From Albidovulum marisflavi (lineage in GTDB: Bacteria; Pseudomonadota; Alphaproteobacteria; Rhodobacterales; Rhodobacteraceae): a DNA stretch of 64,000 nt. The DNA is taken from NCBI RefSeq assembly GCF_025751435.1, contig NZ_JAOWKY010000003.1, positions 248,001 through 312,000 of the forward strand, written 5' to 3'. The translations under genes and the position numbers were made by a program. Of this stretch, positions 34,704 to 43,676 are shown in pieces (within the stretch, counting starts at the first letter, position 1; every line of letters begins with the position of its first letter). The notes beneath the pieces were generated by a model that made no database searches, was not told where the DNA came from, and worked only from the letters and a program-made list of their open reading frames with translations.

Positions 34704-36662
34704 ATGGCGGACGAAAGTTCACGCAAGGCGCGGCTGCAGCTGCTTGGGCGTTTCGGTCTTTTCGGATCCGGTGGGCAGGAAGTACCCGTTTCCGCAAAGA
34801 AGAACCGGGCGCTTCTTGCGGCGCTCGCGCTCGCGCCGAATGGCAGCCTGATGCGCGAGGATCTTGCCGCGCTTCTGTGGGGGGATCGCGCGGAAGCGCA
34901 GGCGCGGCGCAGTCTTCGGCAAGCATTGACGGTCCTTCGCAAGGAGGTGGCGCAGTGCGGCGTCAAGGTGGACCCCAGCGGGGACAAGGTCAGGATCGAT
35001 CTGGGCTCGATCGTGGTGGATGCGGTGCTGGTTCGGCAGGCGGCGGCGACCGCCGACCCCGAACTGGTGCGTCTGGCCGCCGAAAGCGGGGACGGGACGC
35101 TGCTGGCCGATCTCGGGTTGCATGGCGCGTCGATCGACGATTGGCTGGCCGCCGAGCGCCGCCGTCACACGGGCGCCATGCTGACGGTCCTTGAGTTGTG
35201 TTCCGCCACGCAGACGGGCGCCGCGAGAGTGGAATTGCTGGAACGGCTGGTCGCGCTTGATCCTCTGCGCGAAGCATCGCATCGGGCACTGATGCAGGCA
35301 CTGGCGGACGCAGGCGAAACGGCGCTGGCCCTGAAACAGTACGACGCCTGCCGGGCACGGCTTGATGACGATCTGTCGGTTGCCCCCGCGCAGGAGACGC
35401 GTGCGCTCAGGGCGCGGATCGCGCGCGGGGCAGTTTCACCCGCCCCGGCCTCGACTGCGAAGGACGTACGCCCCTCGATTGCGTTGCTGCCCTTCGCGAA
35501 CCGGAATGGAGACGCGCAGACCGGTGTGCTTTGTGACGCCTTTACGGATGCGATCATTGCCGGTCTTGCGCGATTCCGCGATTTGCGTGTCACGGCCGCT
35601 GAGTCAAGCTTCGCGTATCGCGGCAGGTCGATTGCCGTTCCCGAAGCGGCGCGCGCCTTCGGCGTCCACTTCATCCTCGAGGGAAGCGTCCTGCGGCTGG
35701 ACGGCCTGATCCGCGTCACGGCTGCGCTGGCGGACGGCGGCGACGGCGCGGCGCTTTGGACACAGACCTTCGATCGGCGGGATGGCGACCTGTCGTCGGT
35801 CCTTGACGGAATCACCGGTCAGATCGTGGCGCAGCTTGCTTCGGCCTATGGCGGCGGCCTGGCGCGGGAATGGCGGCGCCTGTCCTTCCATGCGGAAGAA
35901 AAGGACCTTCGCGCCTATGACCATTTCCAGCGCGGCCTTGCAGCCTACAACACCTTCACACCAGGCAGCACCGCGCAAGCGCGCAAGGAGTTCAATGCCG
36001 CTCTGGCGCTTCGGCCGGGTTACGGCAAACCCCTGGCCAAGGTGGCGTGGAGCCACATAACCGACATCACCGCCGGGTGGTCCCGCGATGTCGATGCCGA
36101 CCTTGCAGCGGCACACAGGTTCGCCATGGAGGCGATCGCGTCCGAAGATGGCGAATCCTGGGGTTACTGGGCGCTGGCAGGTTGGCACATGACCCGGCTG
36201 GAGCATGACCAGGCCATCGCCGCCTGCAAGAAGGCCCTGGCACTCAATCCCAACGACGCCGATGTCTGGACGGATTACGGCTATTTCCTGAATTTTGCCG
36301 GACGGCATGACGAGGCGCTGAAGTCGGTGGCCCATGCGATGACGCTGAACCCGCACTACCTGGAATGGTGGCTGATGGAGCGGGGCCAGTTCCATTTCGA
36401 TGCGCACAATTACGAAGAGGCGGTCGCGGACCTGACATCGTTGGAATTGATGGCCAGTTCATTCGTCGAGACCTACCTTGCCGCCGCGCTCGCGGCCCTC
36501 GGGCGGAACCTAGAGGCCAAAGCCTCTGTCCGTCGCCTTCTGGCGTTCGCGCCGAGCGAAACCGTGGCTTCGGCTACGGAACCCATGCGCGCGCCCTATG
36601 CGCGCGACAAGGATCGCGATCATCTGGCCCACTGGCTGCGCATCGCGGGCCTGCCGGACTAG
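34704..36662 (+). CDS. BTAD/SARP-type regulator with TolB-N-like and TPR regions
   Basis: A 652-residue multi-domain protein. An OmpR-like winged helix DNA-binding part (about 10-95; NRALLAALALAPNG, RRSLRQALTVLRKEV) is followed by a BTAD domain (about 100-235; DPLREASHRALMQALADAG, QYDACRARLDDD). Residues about 250-390 (SIALLPFANRNGD, FTDAIIAGLARFRDL, FILEGSVLRLDG) resemble the TolB-N-like module of CadC/cyclase-type regulators. The C-terminal 250 residues are TPR-like repeats (YWALAGWHMTRLEHDQAIAA, KALALNPNDADVW). No membrane helix. It lies divergent to a small ORF and convergent with matB; targets are unknown. Confidence 0.85.
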   Translation: MADESSRKARLQLLGRFGLFGSGGQEVPVSAKKNRALLAALALAPNGSLMREDLAALLWGDRAEAQARRSLRQALTVLRKEVAQCGVKVDPSGDKVRIDLGSIVVDAVLVRQAAATADPELVRLAAESGDGTLLADLGLHGASIDDWLAAERRRHTGAMLTVLELCSATQTGAARVELLERLVALDPLREASHRALMQALADAGETALALKQYDACRARLDDDLSVAPAQETRALRARIARGAVSPAPASTAKDVRPSIALLPFANRNGDAQTGVLCDAFTDAIIAGLARFRDLRVTAAESSFAYRGRSIAVPEAARAFGVHFILEGSVLRLDGLIRVTAALADGGDGAALWTQTFDRRDGDLSSVLDGITGQIVAQLASAYGGGLAREWRRLSFHAEEKDLRAYDHFQRGLAAYNTFTPGSTAQARKEFNAALALRPGYGKPLAKVAWSHITDITAGWSRDVDADLAAAHRFAMEAIASEDGESWGYWALAGWHMTRLEHDQAIAACKKALALNPNDADVWTDYGYFLNFAGRHDEALKSVAHAMTLNPHYLEWWLMERGQFHFDAHNYEEAVADLTSLELMASSFVETYLAAALAALGRNLEAKASVRRLLAFAPSETVASATEPMRAPYARDKDRDHLAHWLRIAGLPD

Positions 36663-36764
36663 CGGGGTCGCGGGCTGGATGCTTTCCGGCTGCGGGAAAA
36701 GGTCGACGAGAGGATCGCCGACCTCGCCTCGGAGGCGGGAGCGAACCGGGACGGGATCGGGCGC

Positions 36765-38276
36765 CTATCGGAACATGTCGGCGTAGCGTTCGCGAAGCAC
36801 GTTCTTTTGCACCTTGCCCATGGTGTTGCGGGGCAACTGGTCAAGGACGATCAGCTTGCGGGGATGCTTGAAGCGCGCCAGCGACTTGCGCGCGGCCGCG
36901 TCGATGGCCTCAAGATCGGGGGTCTTGCCTGGCTTCGGCACCAGCACCGCCAGAACGGTTTCACCGAAGTCGGGATGCGGCACGCCGATCACCGCGCTTT
37001 CAAGAACGCCGGGCTGCTCGTCAAGCAGTTGCTCGATCTCCTTGGGGTAGATGTTGTAGCCGCCCGATATGATCAGGTCCTTGTTGCGTCCAACGATATG
37101 CACGTAGCCGTCGGCGTCGATGCGGCCGAGATCGCCGGTGATGAAGAAACCGTCGGGGCGCAATTCGGCTGCGGTCTTTTCGGGCATTTGCCAGTAGCCC
37201 TTGAAGACGTTCGGACCCCTGACCTCGATCTGACCGACTTCGCCCTGTTCGATGGTTTCGCCGGTCGCCGGATCGGTGATCTTGAGTTCGACGCCAGGCA
37301 GCGCAAAGCCGACCGTTCCCGCCCGGCGCTCTCCGTCGTAGGGGTTGCTGGTGTTCATGTTGGTTTCGGTCATGCCGTACCGCTCAAGGATGCGATGTCC
37401 GGTGCGTGCCTCGAACTGGGCGTGGGTCTCTGCCAGAAGCGGCGCCGAGCCCGAAATGAAGAGGCGGACGTGCGACGCCAGTTCGCGGGTAAAGCGCGGT
37501 TCGTCGAGCAGGCGGGTGTAGAAGGTCGGAACGCCCATCATCGCCGTGGCCTTGGGAAGCAAGGCAAGGATCCGTTCGACATCGAACCTGGGCAGAAAGA
37601 TCATCGAGCTTCCGGCGGCCAGAGAAACGTTGGTCGCCACGAAAAGTCCATGCGTGTGAAAGATGGGCAGCGCGTGCAGCAGGACGTCGTCCTGGGTGAA
37701 GCGCCATTCGCTGACAAGCACTTCGGCATTCGACAGAAGGTTGCCCTGCGTCAGCATCGCGCCCTTCGACCGCCCGGTCGTGCCGGAGGTGTATAGAAAC
37801 GCCGCAAGATCATCGATCGCGCGCGGGACGGTCTGGAACTCTGCGGGCATCGTTAGGGCCTTTTCGGCAAGCGATCCCGAGCCGTCCCCGTTCAACGTTT
37901 CGATGCCCGCGCCAAGGCTGGTGGCGACATCTGTCAGCGCAGAGCGGGATGTCTGGTCGCAGACGACAAGGCGCGCTCCGCTGTTTTCGATGAAGTAGTG
38001 CAGTTCATCGACGGTGTACGCGGTGTTCAGGGGAAGGAAAACGACGCCGGCCTGCGCGCAAGCGGCATAAAGCGCAAGCGCCTCAGGCGATTTTTCCACC
38101 TGTGCCGCGAGGCGGTCTCCGGGTTTAAGGCCCGCCTGCGTAAGGACATGCGCGAACCGGGACGCCATTTCCAGGAAGTCCTGGTAGGAGATCGCGCCAC
38201 CGTCCTGCAGATGAAGGAAGGGGCGCGTGCTTTGGGCGTGACGGCCGAAAAGGCGGTCGTAAAGCGGATTGGCCAT
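36765..38276 (-). CDS. matB: Malonyl-CoA synthetase (malonate--CoA ligase)
   Basis: An ANL-superfamily acyl-CoA synthetase of about 503 residues that activates malonate with ATP and CoA. Motifs are the P-loop YTSGTTGRSKGAML, ERYGMTETNMNTS, GYWQMPEKTAAEL, the hinge TGDLGRIDADGYV and the C-terminal Lys in RNTMGKVQKN. ATG at 38276 gives the MANPLYDRLF start expected of MatB proteins; a GTG at 38288 overlaps the matA stop (GTGA) and may be the translational coupling site. Last gene of the malonate operon. Confidence 0.93.
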   Translation of the reverse strand: MANPLYDRLFGRHAQSTRPFLHLQDGGAISYQDFLEMASRFAHVLTQAGLKPGDRLAAQVEKSPEALALYAACAQAGVVFLPLNTAYTVDELHYFIENSGARLVVCDQTSRSALTDVATSLGAGIETLNGDGSGSLAEKALTMPAEFQTVPRAIDDLAAFLYTSGTTGRSKGAMLTQGNLLSNAEVLVSEWRFTQDDVLLHALPIFHTHGLFVATNVSLAAGSSMIFLPRFDVERILALLPKATAMMGVPTFYTRLLDEPRFTRELASHVRLFISGSAPLLAETHAQFEARTGHRILERYGMTETNMNTSNPYDGERRAGTVGFALPGVELKITDPATGETIEQGEVGQIEVRGPNVFKGYWQMPEKTAAELRPDGFFITGDLGRIDADGYVHIVGRNKDLIISGGYNIYPKEIEQLLDEQPGVLESAVIGVPHPDFGETVLAVLVPKPGKTPDLEAIDAAARKSLARFKHPRKLIVLDQLPRNTMGKVQKNVLRERYADMFR

Positions 38277-38284
38277 CGGAATGC

Positions 38285-39532
38285 TCACTTTCGGTTCTTG
38301 TCTTCTGCCGCGCTCAGACTGCGCACGGTGGATGAGGCGGCGATTTCATGCCTCGTCGCGAAACGCTCGTGGTTTTGCGACACTTTCTTGAGATCATAGA
38401 GGTAGTTGACCATCGCGCCGCCCGACTGCCTGATCCCCTTGGCCGAGGTGTCGGCTCCGGCGTGAACGTCATGGATCAGCGCGCCATTGCCAAGGTGGAA
38501 GCGGGCGACCGGGTCAACGGGAAGCCCGTCTTCGCGTCTTGCGGTCATCAGGTAGTGGGCGGCGATGCGGCGCATCGGCTCGGCTTCGGCGGGGTCGTGG
38601 GCGCGGCCTTCCCGCGTCAGCCAGTCGACAAGGCCGGGAATGGGCGAAAGCGTCACGAAGGTCTTCAATCCGGAAAGTTCCGCCGAAAGATCCGAGGCGA
38701 CCTGCTTGATCAGCGAGTTGCCGAAGGAGATCCCCGCGAGGCCCGGCTGGCAGTTCGAGATCGAATAGAACACCGCCGTGTCGGCGGCCTCGGCCGTCAT
38801 CGGCTCCCGGCTTTCTTCCAGCAACGCCTGGATCGAGCTAGGCACACCCTTCGTCAGCGCCACTTCGACGAATATCAGGGGGTCGTCGGGCATGGCGGGG
38901 TGGAAGAAGGCAAAGCAGCGCCGGTCCGCCGGAAGCAGCCGCCGCCGCAGGTCGTCCCAACTGTCGATGGCATGCACCGCCTCGTAGGCGATGATCTTTT
39001 CAAGGACCGAAGCAGCGCTTTGCCAACTGATCGGTCGCAGGACCAGGAAGCCGCGGTTGAACCAGGAGGCAAGCAGGTGCTGGAAGTCCAGGTCCAGCGC
39101 CTTCAGCGTGGGGTCCTTGCGCGCGAACTTCAGAAGGTCGGCCCGCATCCGCACCAGCCGCGGCGTCGCCCCCGGAAACTGGTTCAGGCGGCGGATCAAT
39201 TCCTGGCGCGTCGGCTCTGCGGCGGCCATGAAGTTGCGGTAGCCTTGTGGTGTCGTCACCGCGTCTTCCTGGTCGAGGGCCGCCCGAACGCGTTGCGGAT
39301 CGATCCCCATATCCTCGGCAAGATGCCGGAAGAAGCCCTGACGCCCATCGTCGTCCTGTGACTCGTAGCGATCCAGGATCGTTCCCGCCAGGGCTCCCCC
39401 GGAAACTTCTCCCGTGGCGCCCAGGAGCGCCGCGCAAAGTTCCGGCAGCGTCCGGCCGTCGCGCCCCGAGGGACCGGCGGCGCGGGCGCGCCGCTCGAAC
39501 ACCGTGGCCAGAAGGTCGGCCAGGAGGGTCAT
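38285..39532 (-). CDS. matA: Malonyl-CoA decarboxylase
   Basis: A 415-residue enzyme that converts malonyl-CoA to acetyl-CoA, giving carbon for central metabolism. It has the family's helical N-terminal domain (KFARKDPTLKALDLDFQHLL) and the GNAT-like C-terminal domain with SISNCQPGLAGISFGNSLIKQV (split over about 268-289), LSPIPGLVDWL and HLGNGALIHDVH, including the catalytic Ser/His region. Start ATG at 39532 overlaps the dctM stop by ATGA. Sits between the TRAP transporter and matB. Confidence 0.94.
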   Translation of the reverse strand: MTLLADLLATVFERRARAAGPSGRDGRTLPELCAALLGATGEVSGGALAGTILDRYESQDDDGRQGFFRHLAEDMGIDPQRVRAALDQEDAVTTPQGYRNFMAAAEPTRQELIRRLNQFPGATPRLVRMRADLLKFARKDPTLKALDLDFQHLLASWFNRGFLVLRPISWQSAASVLEKIIAYEAVHAIDSWDDLRRRLLPADRRCFAFFHPAMPDDPLIFVEVALTKGVPSSIQALLEESREPMTAEAADTAVFYSISNCQPGLAGISFGNSLIKQVASDLSAELSGLKTFVTLSPIPGLVDWLTREGRAHDPAEAEPMRRIAAHYLMTARREDGLPVDPVARFHLGNGALIHDVHAGADTSAKGIRQSGGAMVNYLYDLKKVSQNHERFATRHEIAASSTVRSLSAAEDKNRK

Positions 39533-40848
39533 ATCGCTTCCCCCATGACGGCTTCGGGCAACCAGGTCGCAAGGCCGGGGAAGATGCACAGAATGACGAT
39601 CGCCAGCGCCATGCACAGCACGAAGGGCAGCGAGCCGACAAGGATCTTTCTGAGCGAGATATCAGGCGCGATCCCGTTGATGACATAAAGGTTCAGCCCC
39701 ACCGGCGGGGTGATCAGCCCGATCTCCATGTTGATCGTCACGATCACGGCGAACCAGTAGGGGTCGAAGCCCGCCGACGTGATGATCGGCAGAAGGATCG
39801 GCGCGGACATCAGGATGACCGCGACCGGCGGGAGGAAGAAGCCCGCGACCAGCAGGAACAGGTTGATGACCGCCATCAGAACCCAGCGATTCACCTCAAG
39901 TGCTGCGATCCATTGCGCGACCGACTGTGTCACGAAAAGCGACGACAGCATGAAGCTGAAGACGCCCGCGGCGCCGATGATGAACAGGATCATCACGCTT
40001 TCACGGGTGGAATCGCGCAGCACGACCCAAAGGTCAGCGGCCCTGTACATCCGGTAGACGACGATCGCGACGGCAATGCACAGAAGCGCGCCGACGGCCG
40101 CGGTCTCGGACGGCGTGGCGATGCCGCCGTACATGGCATAGAGCACGCCGATGATGATGGCGATGAACGGGACGACGCGGGGCAGGATCTCGACCCGCTC
40201 GCGCCAGGAATAGCGCGCGCCGCTCAGCACCGCCGACGCAGCACCGCGCCGCCAGGTGTCGTAGATCGCCCAGACCATGAACAAGCCGGTCAGCAGCAGC
40301 CCCGGAAGGACGCCCGCCAGGAACAGCCGTCCGATCGAGGTTTCCGTGGCGATGCCGTAGACGATCATCGTGACCGAGGGCGGGATCAGGATGCCCAGCG
40401 TTCCCCCCGCCGCGATTGATCCCGCGGCGACCTCCTCCGGATAGCCGCGGCGCCGCATTTCGGGGATGCCCATCTTGCCGATCGCGGCGCAGGTCGCTGG
40501 CGAGGATCCCGACATTGCCGCGAACAGGGCGCAGGCCCCCAGGTTCGACACGACAAGCCCGCCGGGTACGCGGGTCAGCCAGCGTTCAAGCGCCTCGTAC
40601 AGGTCGGGGCCGGCGCGTGTGGAGGCGATTGCCGCGCCCATGATGATGAACATGGGGATCGAGAGCAGCGCGAAGCTGTTCAGCTCTCCGAAGAAGATCT
40701 CGGGCAGCGCCTGAAGCGAACGTGCGCCGTCGAAGATCAAGAGGAATCCCGTCGCCACGACCAGAAGTCCGGTCCCGACCGAGATTCCGGTGAAAAGCAC
40801 CACAACCGTCGCGAAGGCGACCATGAGGCCGATCGTCAGTGGTTCCAT
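39529..40848 (-). CDS. matM: TRAP transporter large permease (DctM type)
   Basis: A 439-residue inner-membrane protein with about 12 helices, the sodium-coupled carrier subunit of a TRAP transporter. DctM motifs include FGELNSFALLSIPMFIIMGA, MSGSSPATCAAIGKMGIPEM and ITPPVGLNLYVINGI. Next to matA and matB it most likely moves malonate, as in the MatPQM system; substrate is inferred from context. ATG shares a base with the small-permease stop (TAATG). Confidence 0.9.
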   Translation of the reverse strand: MEPLTIGLMVAFATVVVLFTGISVGTGLLVVATGFLLIFDGARSLQALPEIFFGELNSFALLSIPMFIIMGAAIASTRAGPDLYEALERWLTRVPGGLVVSNLGACALFAAMSGSSPATCAAIGKMGIPEMRRRGYPEEVAAGSIAAGGTLGILIPPSVTMIVYGIATETSIGRLFLAGVLPGLLLTGLFMVWAIYDTWRRGAASAVLSGARYSWRERVEILPRVVPFIAIIIGVLYAMYGGIATPSETAAVGALLCIAVAIVVYRMYRAADLWVVLRDSTRESVMILFIIGAAGVFSFMLSSLFVTQSVAQWIAALEVNRWVLMAVINLFLLVAGFFLPPVAVILMSAPILLPIITSAGFDPYWFAVIVTINMEIGLITPPVGLNLYVINGIAPDISLRKILVGSLPFVLCMALAIVILCIFPGLATWLPEAVMGEAI

Positions 40849-41405
40849 TACAGGTTCTCCCCGTCCGGGCTGATGCCGTGCACCGTGGTTTCAAGCTGCG
40901 CGCCGTCCGACTTCGCTGCCAGCCAGAGATCGGAGGCCAGCTGAAGCGCAAAGACACCGAAGCCAAGGGGCACGGACAGGTAGGGTATCCAAAGGGGAAC
41001 GGCCCAGACCGTTTCGGACTTCCAGTTGCGGGACCAGGCAAGGTGGAACATCTCCCACCCGTAGAAGGTCATCACGCCGACCATCAGCAACGTCAGGAAG
41101 AGGACCGCGAACGCCAGCAGCCTGCGCATGGAGGGTGGCAGGAGGCCGGGGATCAGGTCCACGCCGACATGGCCGCGCTGGTGTTGAACGTAAGGCAGGC
41201 CGATCAGGGTCGCTGCGATCATCAGGTAGATCACCGCCTCGGTTTGCCAGATCGTCGACTGCCCGAGAACGCCGCGCACGAAGATCATCTGGCAGGTGAT
41301 CAGCACCGAGGCCATGATCATGGTCGCCGCGATAACACCGAACATGTTGGACACGAGGCTGATCGCGCGCACCCAGCTTGGTGGCTTGATTGTTCCCTGA
41401 CGCAT
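40848..41405 (-). CDS. matQ: TRAP transporter small permease (DctQ type)
   Basis: A 185-residue protein with four helices (about 17-40, 52-70, 88-110, 135-160) and the DctQ features VLITCQMIFVRGVLG, STIWQTEAVIYLMI and GHVGVDLIPGLLP. The start at 41405 is supported by length and similarity; the frame extends upstream without homology. A hairpin lies between it and dctP, which may lower its expression relative to the binding protein. Confidence 0.88.
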   Translation of the reverse strand: MRQGTIKPPSWVRAISLVSNMFGVIAATMIMASVLITCQMIFVRGVLGQSTIWQTEAVIYLMIAATLIGLPYVQHQRGHVGVDLIPGLLPPSMRRLLAFAVLFLTLLMVGVMTFYGWEMFHLAWSRNWKSETVWAVPLWIPYLSVPLGFGVFALQLASDLWLAAKSDGAQLETTVHGISPDGENL

Positions 41406-41435
41406 CACGCCCCTCCCCTGGCTCTGGTGTGTTGT

Positions 41436-41460
41436 CGGCGGCCGGATTTCACGGCCGCCG
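41436..41460 (-). terminator. Intercistronic hairpin between TRAP binding protein and permease genes
   Basis: A perfect 9-base-pair GC stem, CGGCGGCCG (41436-41444) with CGGCCGCCG (41452-41460), around a 7-base loop. It lies between the dctP stop and the dctQ start and has no T run. It probably attenuates transcription or stabilises the upstream mRNA. Confidence 0.7.
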
Positions 41461-41469
41461 GTCGTCGGT

Positions 41470-42456
41470 TCACTCGACCGCGAGTGCGAGATCGAGAAGC
41501 ATCTGGCCGTCCGGGGTTTCCGCGACGAAGGCCGGGTATGCCGTTTCGGACGCCAGTTTGCGCCAGGCTTCGAAGTCTTCGGGCGACATTTCCGCGATCT
41601 CGACGCCGGCATTGGCAAACGCCTGGCGCGCGACGTCATCTCCGAGCTTGGCCTGCTCAAGATAGAACGCCTCGGCCTTTTCGGCGGCGGACATGAGCGC
41701 GGCCTGCTGTTCGGCGTTAAGCCCATCGAAGGTGGACTTGTTCATCAAAAGCGGCTGGTACATGAACCATAGCGCGGTGTCGCCTGCGGGAGTGTAGCAC
41801 TTCAGTTGCTCGTAAAGCCGGTAGCTGACGAAGCTTTCGGACGAGGTGTTGGTCGCGTCCAGCACGCCGGTTTGAAGCGCCGGGTAGATCTCGGACGAGG
41901 CCATGGATGAAATCGAGGCCCCCGCACCGGCAAGCATCTGCTCGAACGATTTGCCGGCGGCGCGGATCGAGATGCCGCTGACGTCTTCGGGCTTGGTGAT
42001 GCAACCCTTGTTCGAGCCGAAGCCGCCAGCAAGATAGCCGTGCACGAGGACCATGACGTCGTCGCCCGCCATGATTTCTGTCAGCTTGTCCATGAAGGGC
42101 GAGTGCGACAGGCGCGCGGCATGATCGTGATTGCGCACGAGGCCCGGCATCAGGGTCAGGTTGTAGGCAGGCTGCTGGCCGCCGGCATAGCTGAGCGGCA
42201 ACACCGTCATGTCCAGCTGTCCACGGCTCAGCGGCGTGTACTGTTCACGCGCCTTGAACAGCGTCTGGTTTGGGAAGATCTGGATGGTCAGGTCGACGCC
42301 GGCGTTGGCGACATCGTCCGCGACCATTTGCGCGACCTGATGGCGTACGTCACCTTCTGCCCACTGGTGTGACAGGCGCAACTCTTCCGCGGATGCGGCT
42401 CCGGCGGCAAGAGAAAGCGCCACGACGGCAAGCGTCGATTTCAATCTCGGTTTCAT
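41470..42456 (-). CDS. matP: TRAP transporter substrate-binding protein (DctP type)
   Basis: A 328-residue periplasmic binding protein with a signal peptide (cleaved near ASAEE, about residue 23). It has LRLSHQWAEGDVRHQ and the DctP signature MASSEIYPALQTGVLDA (about 191-207), with the conserved KCYTPAGDT region after it. In the malonate operon it should bind malonate or a related dicarboxylate. AGGGAGGAAATC precedes the ATG at 42456. First gene of the operon, divergent from the GntR gene. Confidence 0.9.
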   Translation of the reverse strand: MKPRLKSTLAVVALSLAAGAASAEELRLSHQWAEGDVRHQVAQMVADDVANAGVDLTIQIFPNQTLFKAREQYTPLSRGQLDMTVLPLSYAGGQQPAYNLTLMPGLVRNHDHAARLSHSPFMDKLTEIMAGDDVMVLVHGYLAGGFGSNKGCITKPEDVSGISIRAAGKSFEQMLAGAGASISSMASSEIYPALQTGVLDATNTSSESFVSYRLYEQLKCYTPAGDTALWFMYQPLLMNKSTFDGLNAEQQAALMSAAEKAEAFYLEQAKLGDDVARQAFANAGVEIAEMSPEDFEAWRKLASETAYPAFVAETPDGQMLLDLALAVE

Positions 42457-42529
42457 GATTTCCTCCCTGGTGTGTATCCCGACACTGTCTGGATCGCATG
42501 GCAGATTGACATTTCTGCGTTCCTTGTCA

Positions 42530-42552
42530 AACATTTTGTATACAGGAATGTT
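42530..42552. promoter_or_regulatory. GntR operator of malonate cluster
   Basis: AACATT (42530-42535) and AATGTT (42547-42552) form an inverted repeat around the perfect eight-base palindrome TGTATACA (42537-42544). TGTATAC-type sites are typical for FadR-subfamily (FCD) GntR regulators. It lies in the 134-base divergent region of dctP and the GntR gene. Confidence 0.75.
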
Positions 42553-42590
42553 GATCTTGCTTCTTCTTCGTCAGTCGCTAGGATTCTGCC

Positions 42591-43247
42591 ATGGACCAGA
42601 AACTCGCAGATACGATCTTGAACGAACTTGAGGAGCTGATCCTCGACGGCACGTTCGAGAATGGCGAACGGCTTGATGAAGTCACTCTTGCCAAGCGCTT
42701 CGGCGTGTCCCGGACCCCGGTGCGGGAAGCGCTTCAGAAACTGGTTCTGGCAGGTCTTGTCGAGCAGCAGCCAAGGCGGGGGGCGTTCGTGCGCCAACCC
42801 GGTCCGGTCGAGTTGATCGAGATGTTCGAGGTCATGGCCGAACTGGAAGCAAGTTGCGCGCGCTTCGCGGCGTCCCGGATCAGTGACGAGGCGCTGGATG
42901 AACTGCGCGCCGCGAACCAGCGGTGTCAGGCCGCGGTCGAGGCGAATGACGCGGACCGCTACTACGAAGAGAACGAGGTCTTTCACAAGATCATCTACCG
43001 ACAGTCGGGCAACGGCTTGCTTGAACAGGAGGCACTCCGTCTGCATCGGCGGCTGAAGCCGTTCCGGCGGGTGCAGCTCAGGCTCAGGGGGCGGATGCGC
43101 CAGTCGATGGCCGAGCATCTGGAGATCGTCGAGGCGCTGACGCGGGCGGACGCCAACGCCGCCGCCGAGGCCCTGCGCGCGCATGTCGCGGTGCAGGGCG
43201 AAAAGTTTCATCATCTGGCCGCGACCTTCAAGACAAGCGCGGCCTGA
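42591..43247 (+). CDS. matR: GntR family regulator, FCD type (MatR-like)
   Basis: A 218-residue transcription factor. The winged helix (about 1-70) has DTILNELEELILDG, RFGVSRTPVREALQKL and GLVEQQPRRGAFVRQ; the FCD effector domain (about 78-215) has metal-binding candidates in EVFHKIIY and SMAEHLEIVEAL. Placed divergent to the malonate transporter genes with a clear palindromic operator, it most likely represses them until malonate or malonyl-CoA is present. The ATG at 42591 is the only good start. Confidence 0.9.
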   Translation: MDQKLADTILNELEELILDGTFENGERLDEVTLAKRFGVSRTPVREALQKLVLAGLVEQQPRRGAFVRQPGPVELIEMFEVMAELEASCARFAASRISDEALDELRAANQRCQAAVEANDADRYYEENEVFHKIIYRQSGNGLLEQEALRLHRRLKPFRRVQLRLRGRMRQSMAEHLEIVEALTRADANAAAEALRAHVAVQGEKFHHLAATFKTSAA

Positions 43248-43314
43248 ATCCGGCGGCCGCCCGATTTCCTTGCGCGGTTTTGACCTGAAGGGACCGTTGG
43301 CCCTATGGTTCAGG

Positions 43315-43521
43315 ATGAAGTCGCCGGCGAAGATGGATATCCTGCTGCCGGAGCTGCGGGCCTACGCACGGTCGCTGCACTCGCAACCAGACATCTCGGA
43401 AGACCTCGTTCAGGACGCGGTCGAGCGCACGCTCAAGCTGTCCAACATTGCCCGCGCGCTTTGCGAACTCAGGCCCTGGATGTTCCGCGTCAGCACCCTG
43501 ACCTGTCTTCAGCCAACCTGA
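43315..43521 (+). pseudogene. Truncated ECF sigma factor remnant
   Basis: 68 codons read LLPELRAYARSLHSQPDISEDLVQDAVERTLKL (given over about 9-41) and RPWMFRVSTL, which is sigma-70 region 2 of an ECF factor. It stops where region 2.4 should begin, and region 4 is absent. A following frame (43533-43658, 41 codons, MDGGRFAAIARLLHEYTQ start) is not sigma-like and may be unrelated or decayed. The rest of the 429-base stretch to 43676 holds nothing else recognisable. Probably a deletion remnant. Confidence 0.65.
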
Positions 43522-43676
43522 CGCTGGTCGGGATGGACGGGGGCCGGTTCGCCGCGATCGCCAGGCTGCTGCATGAATACACGCAGCGGAATCGTGCGGG
43601 ACGCGACGCTTTGGTTGCCGTCCGCCGGGCGACGGCTGAAGCCATGCCCTGCGCCTGACCTGCGGTGCTGCCCATT

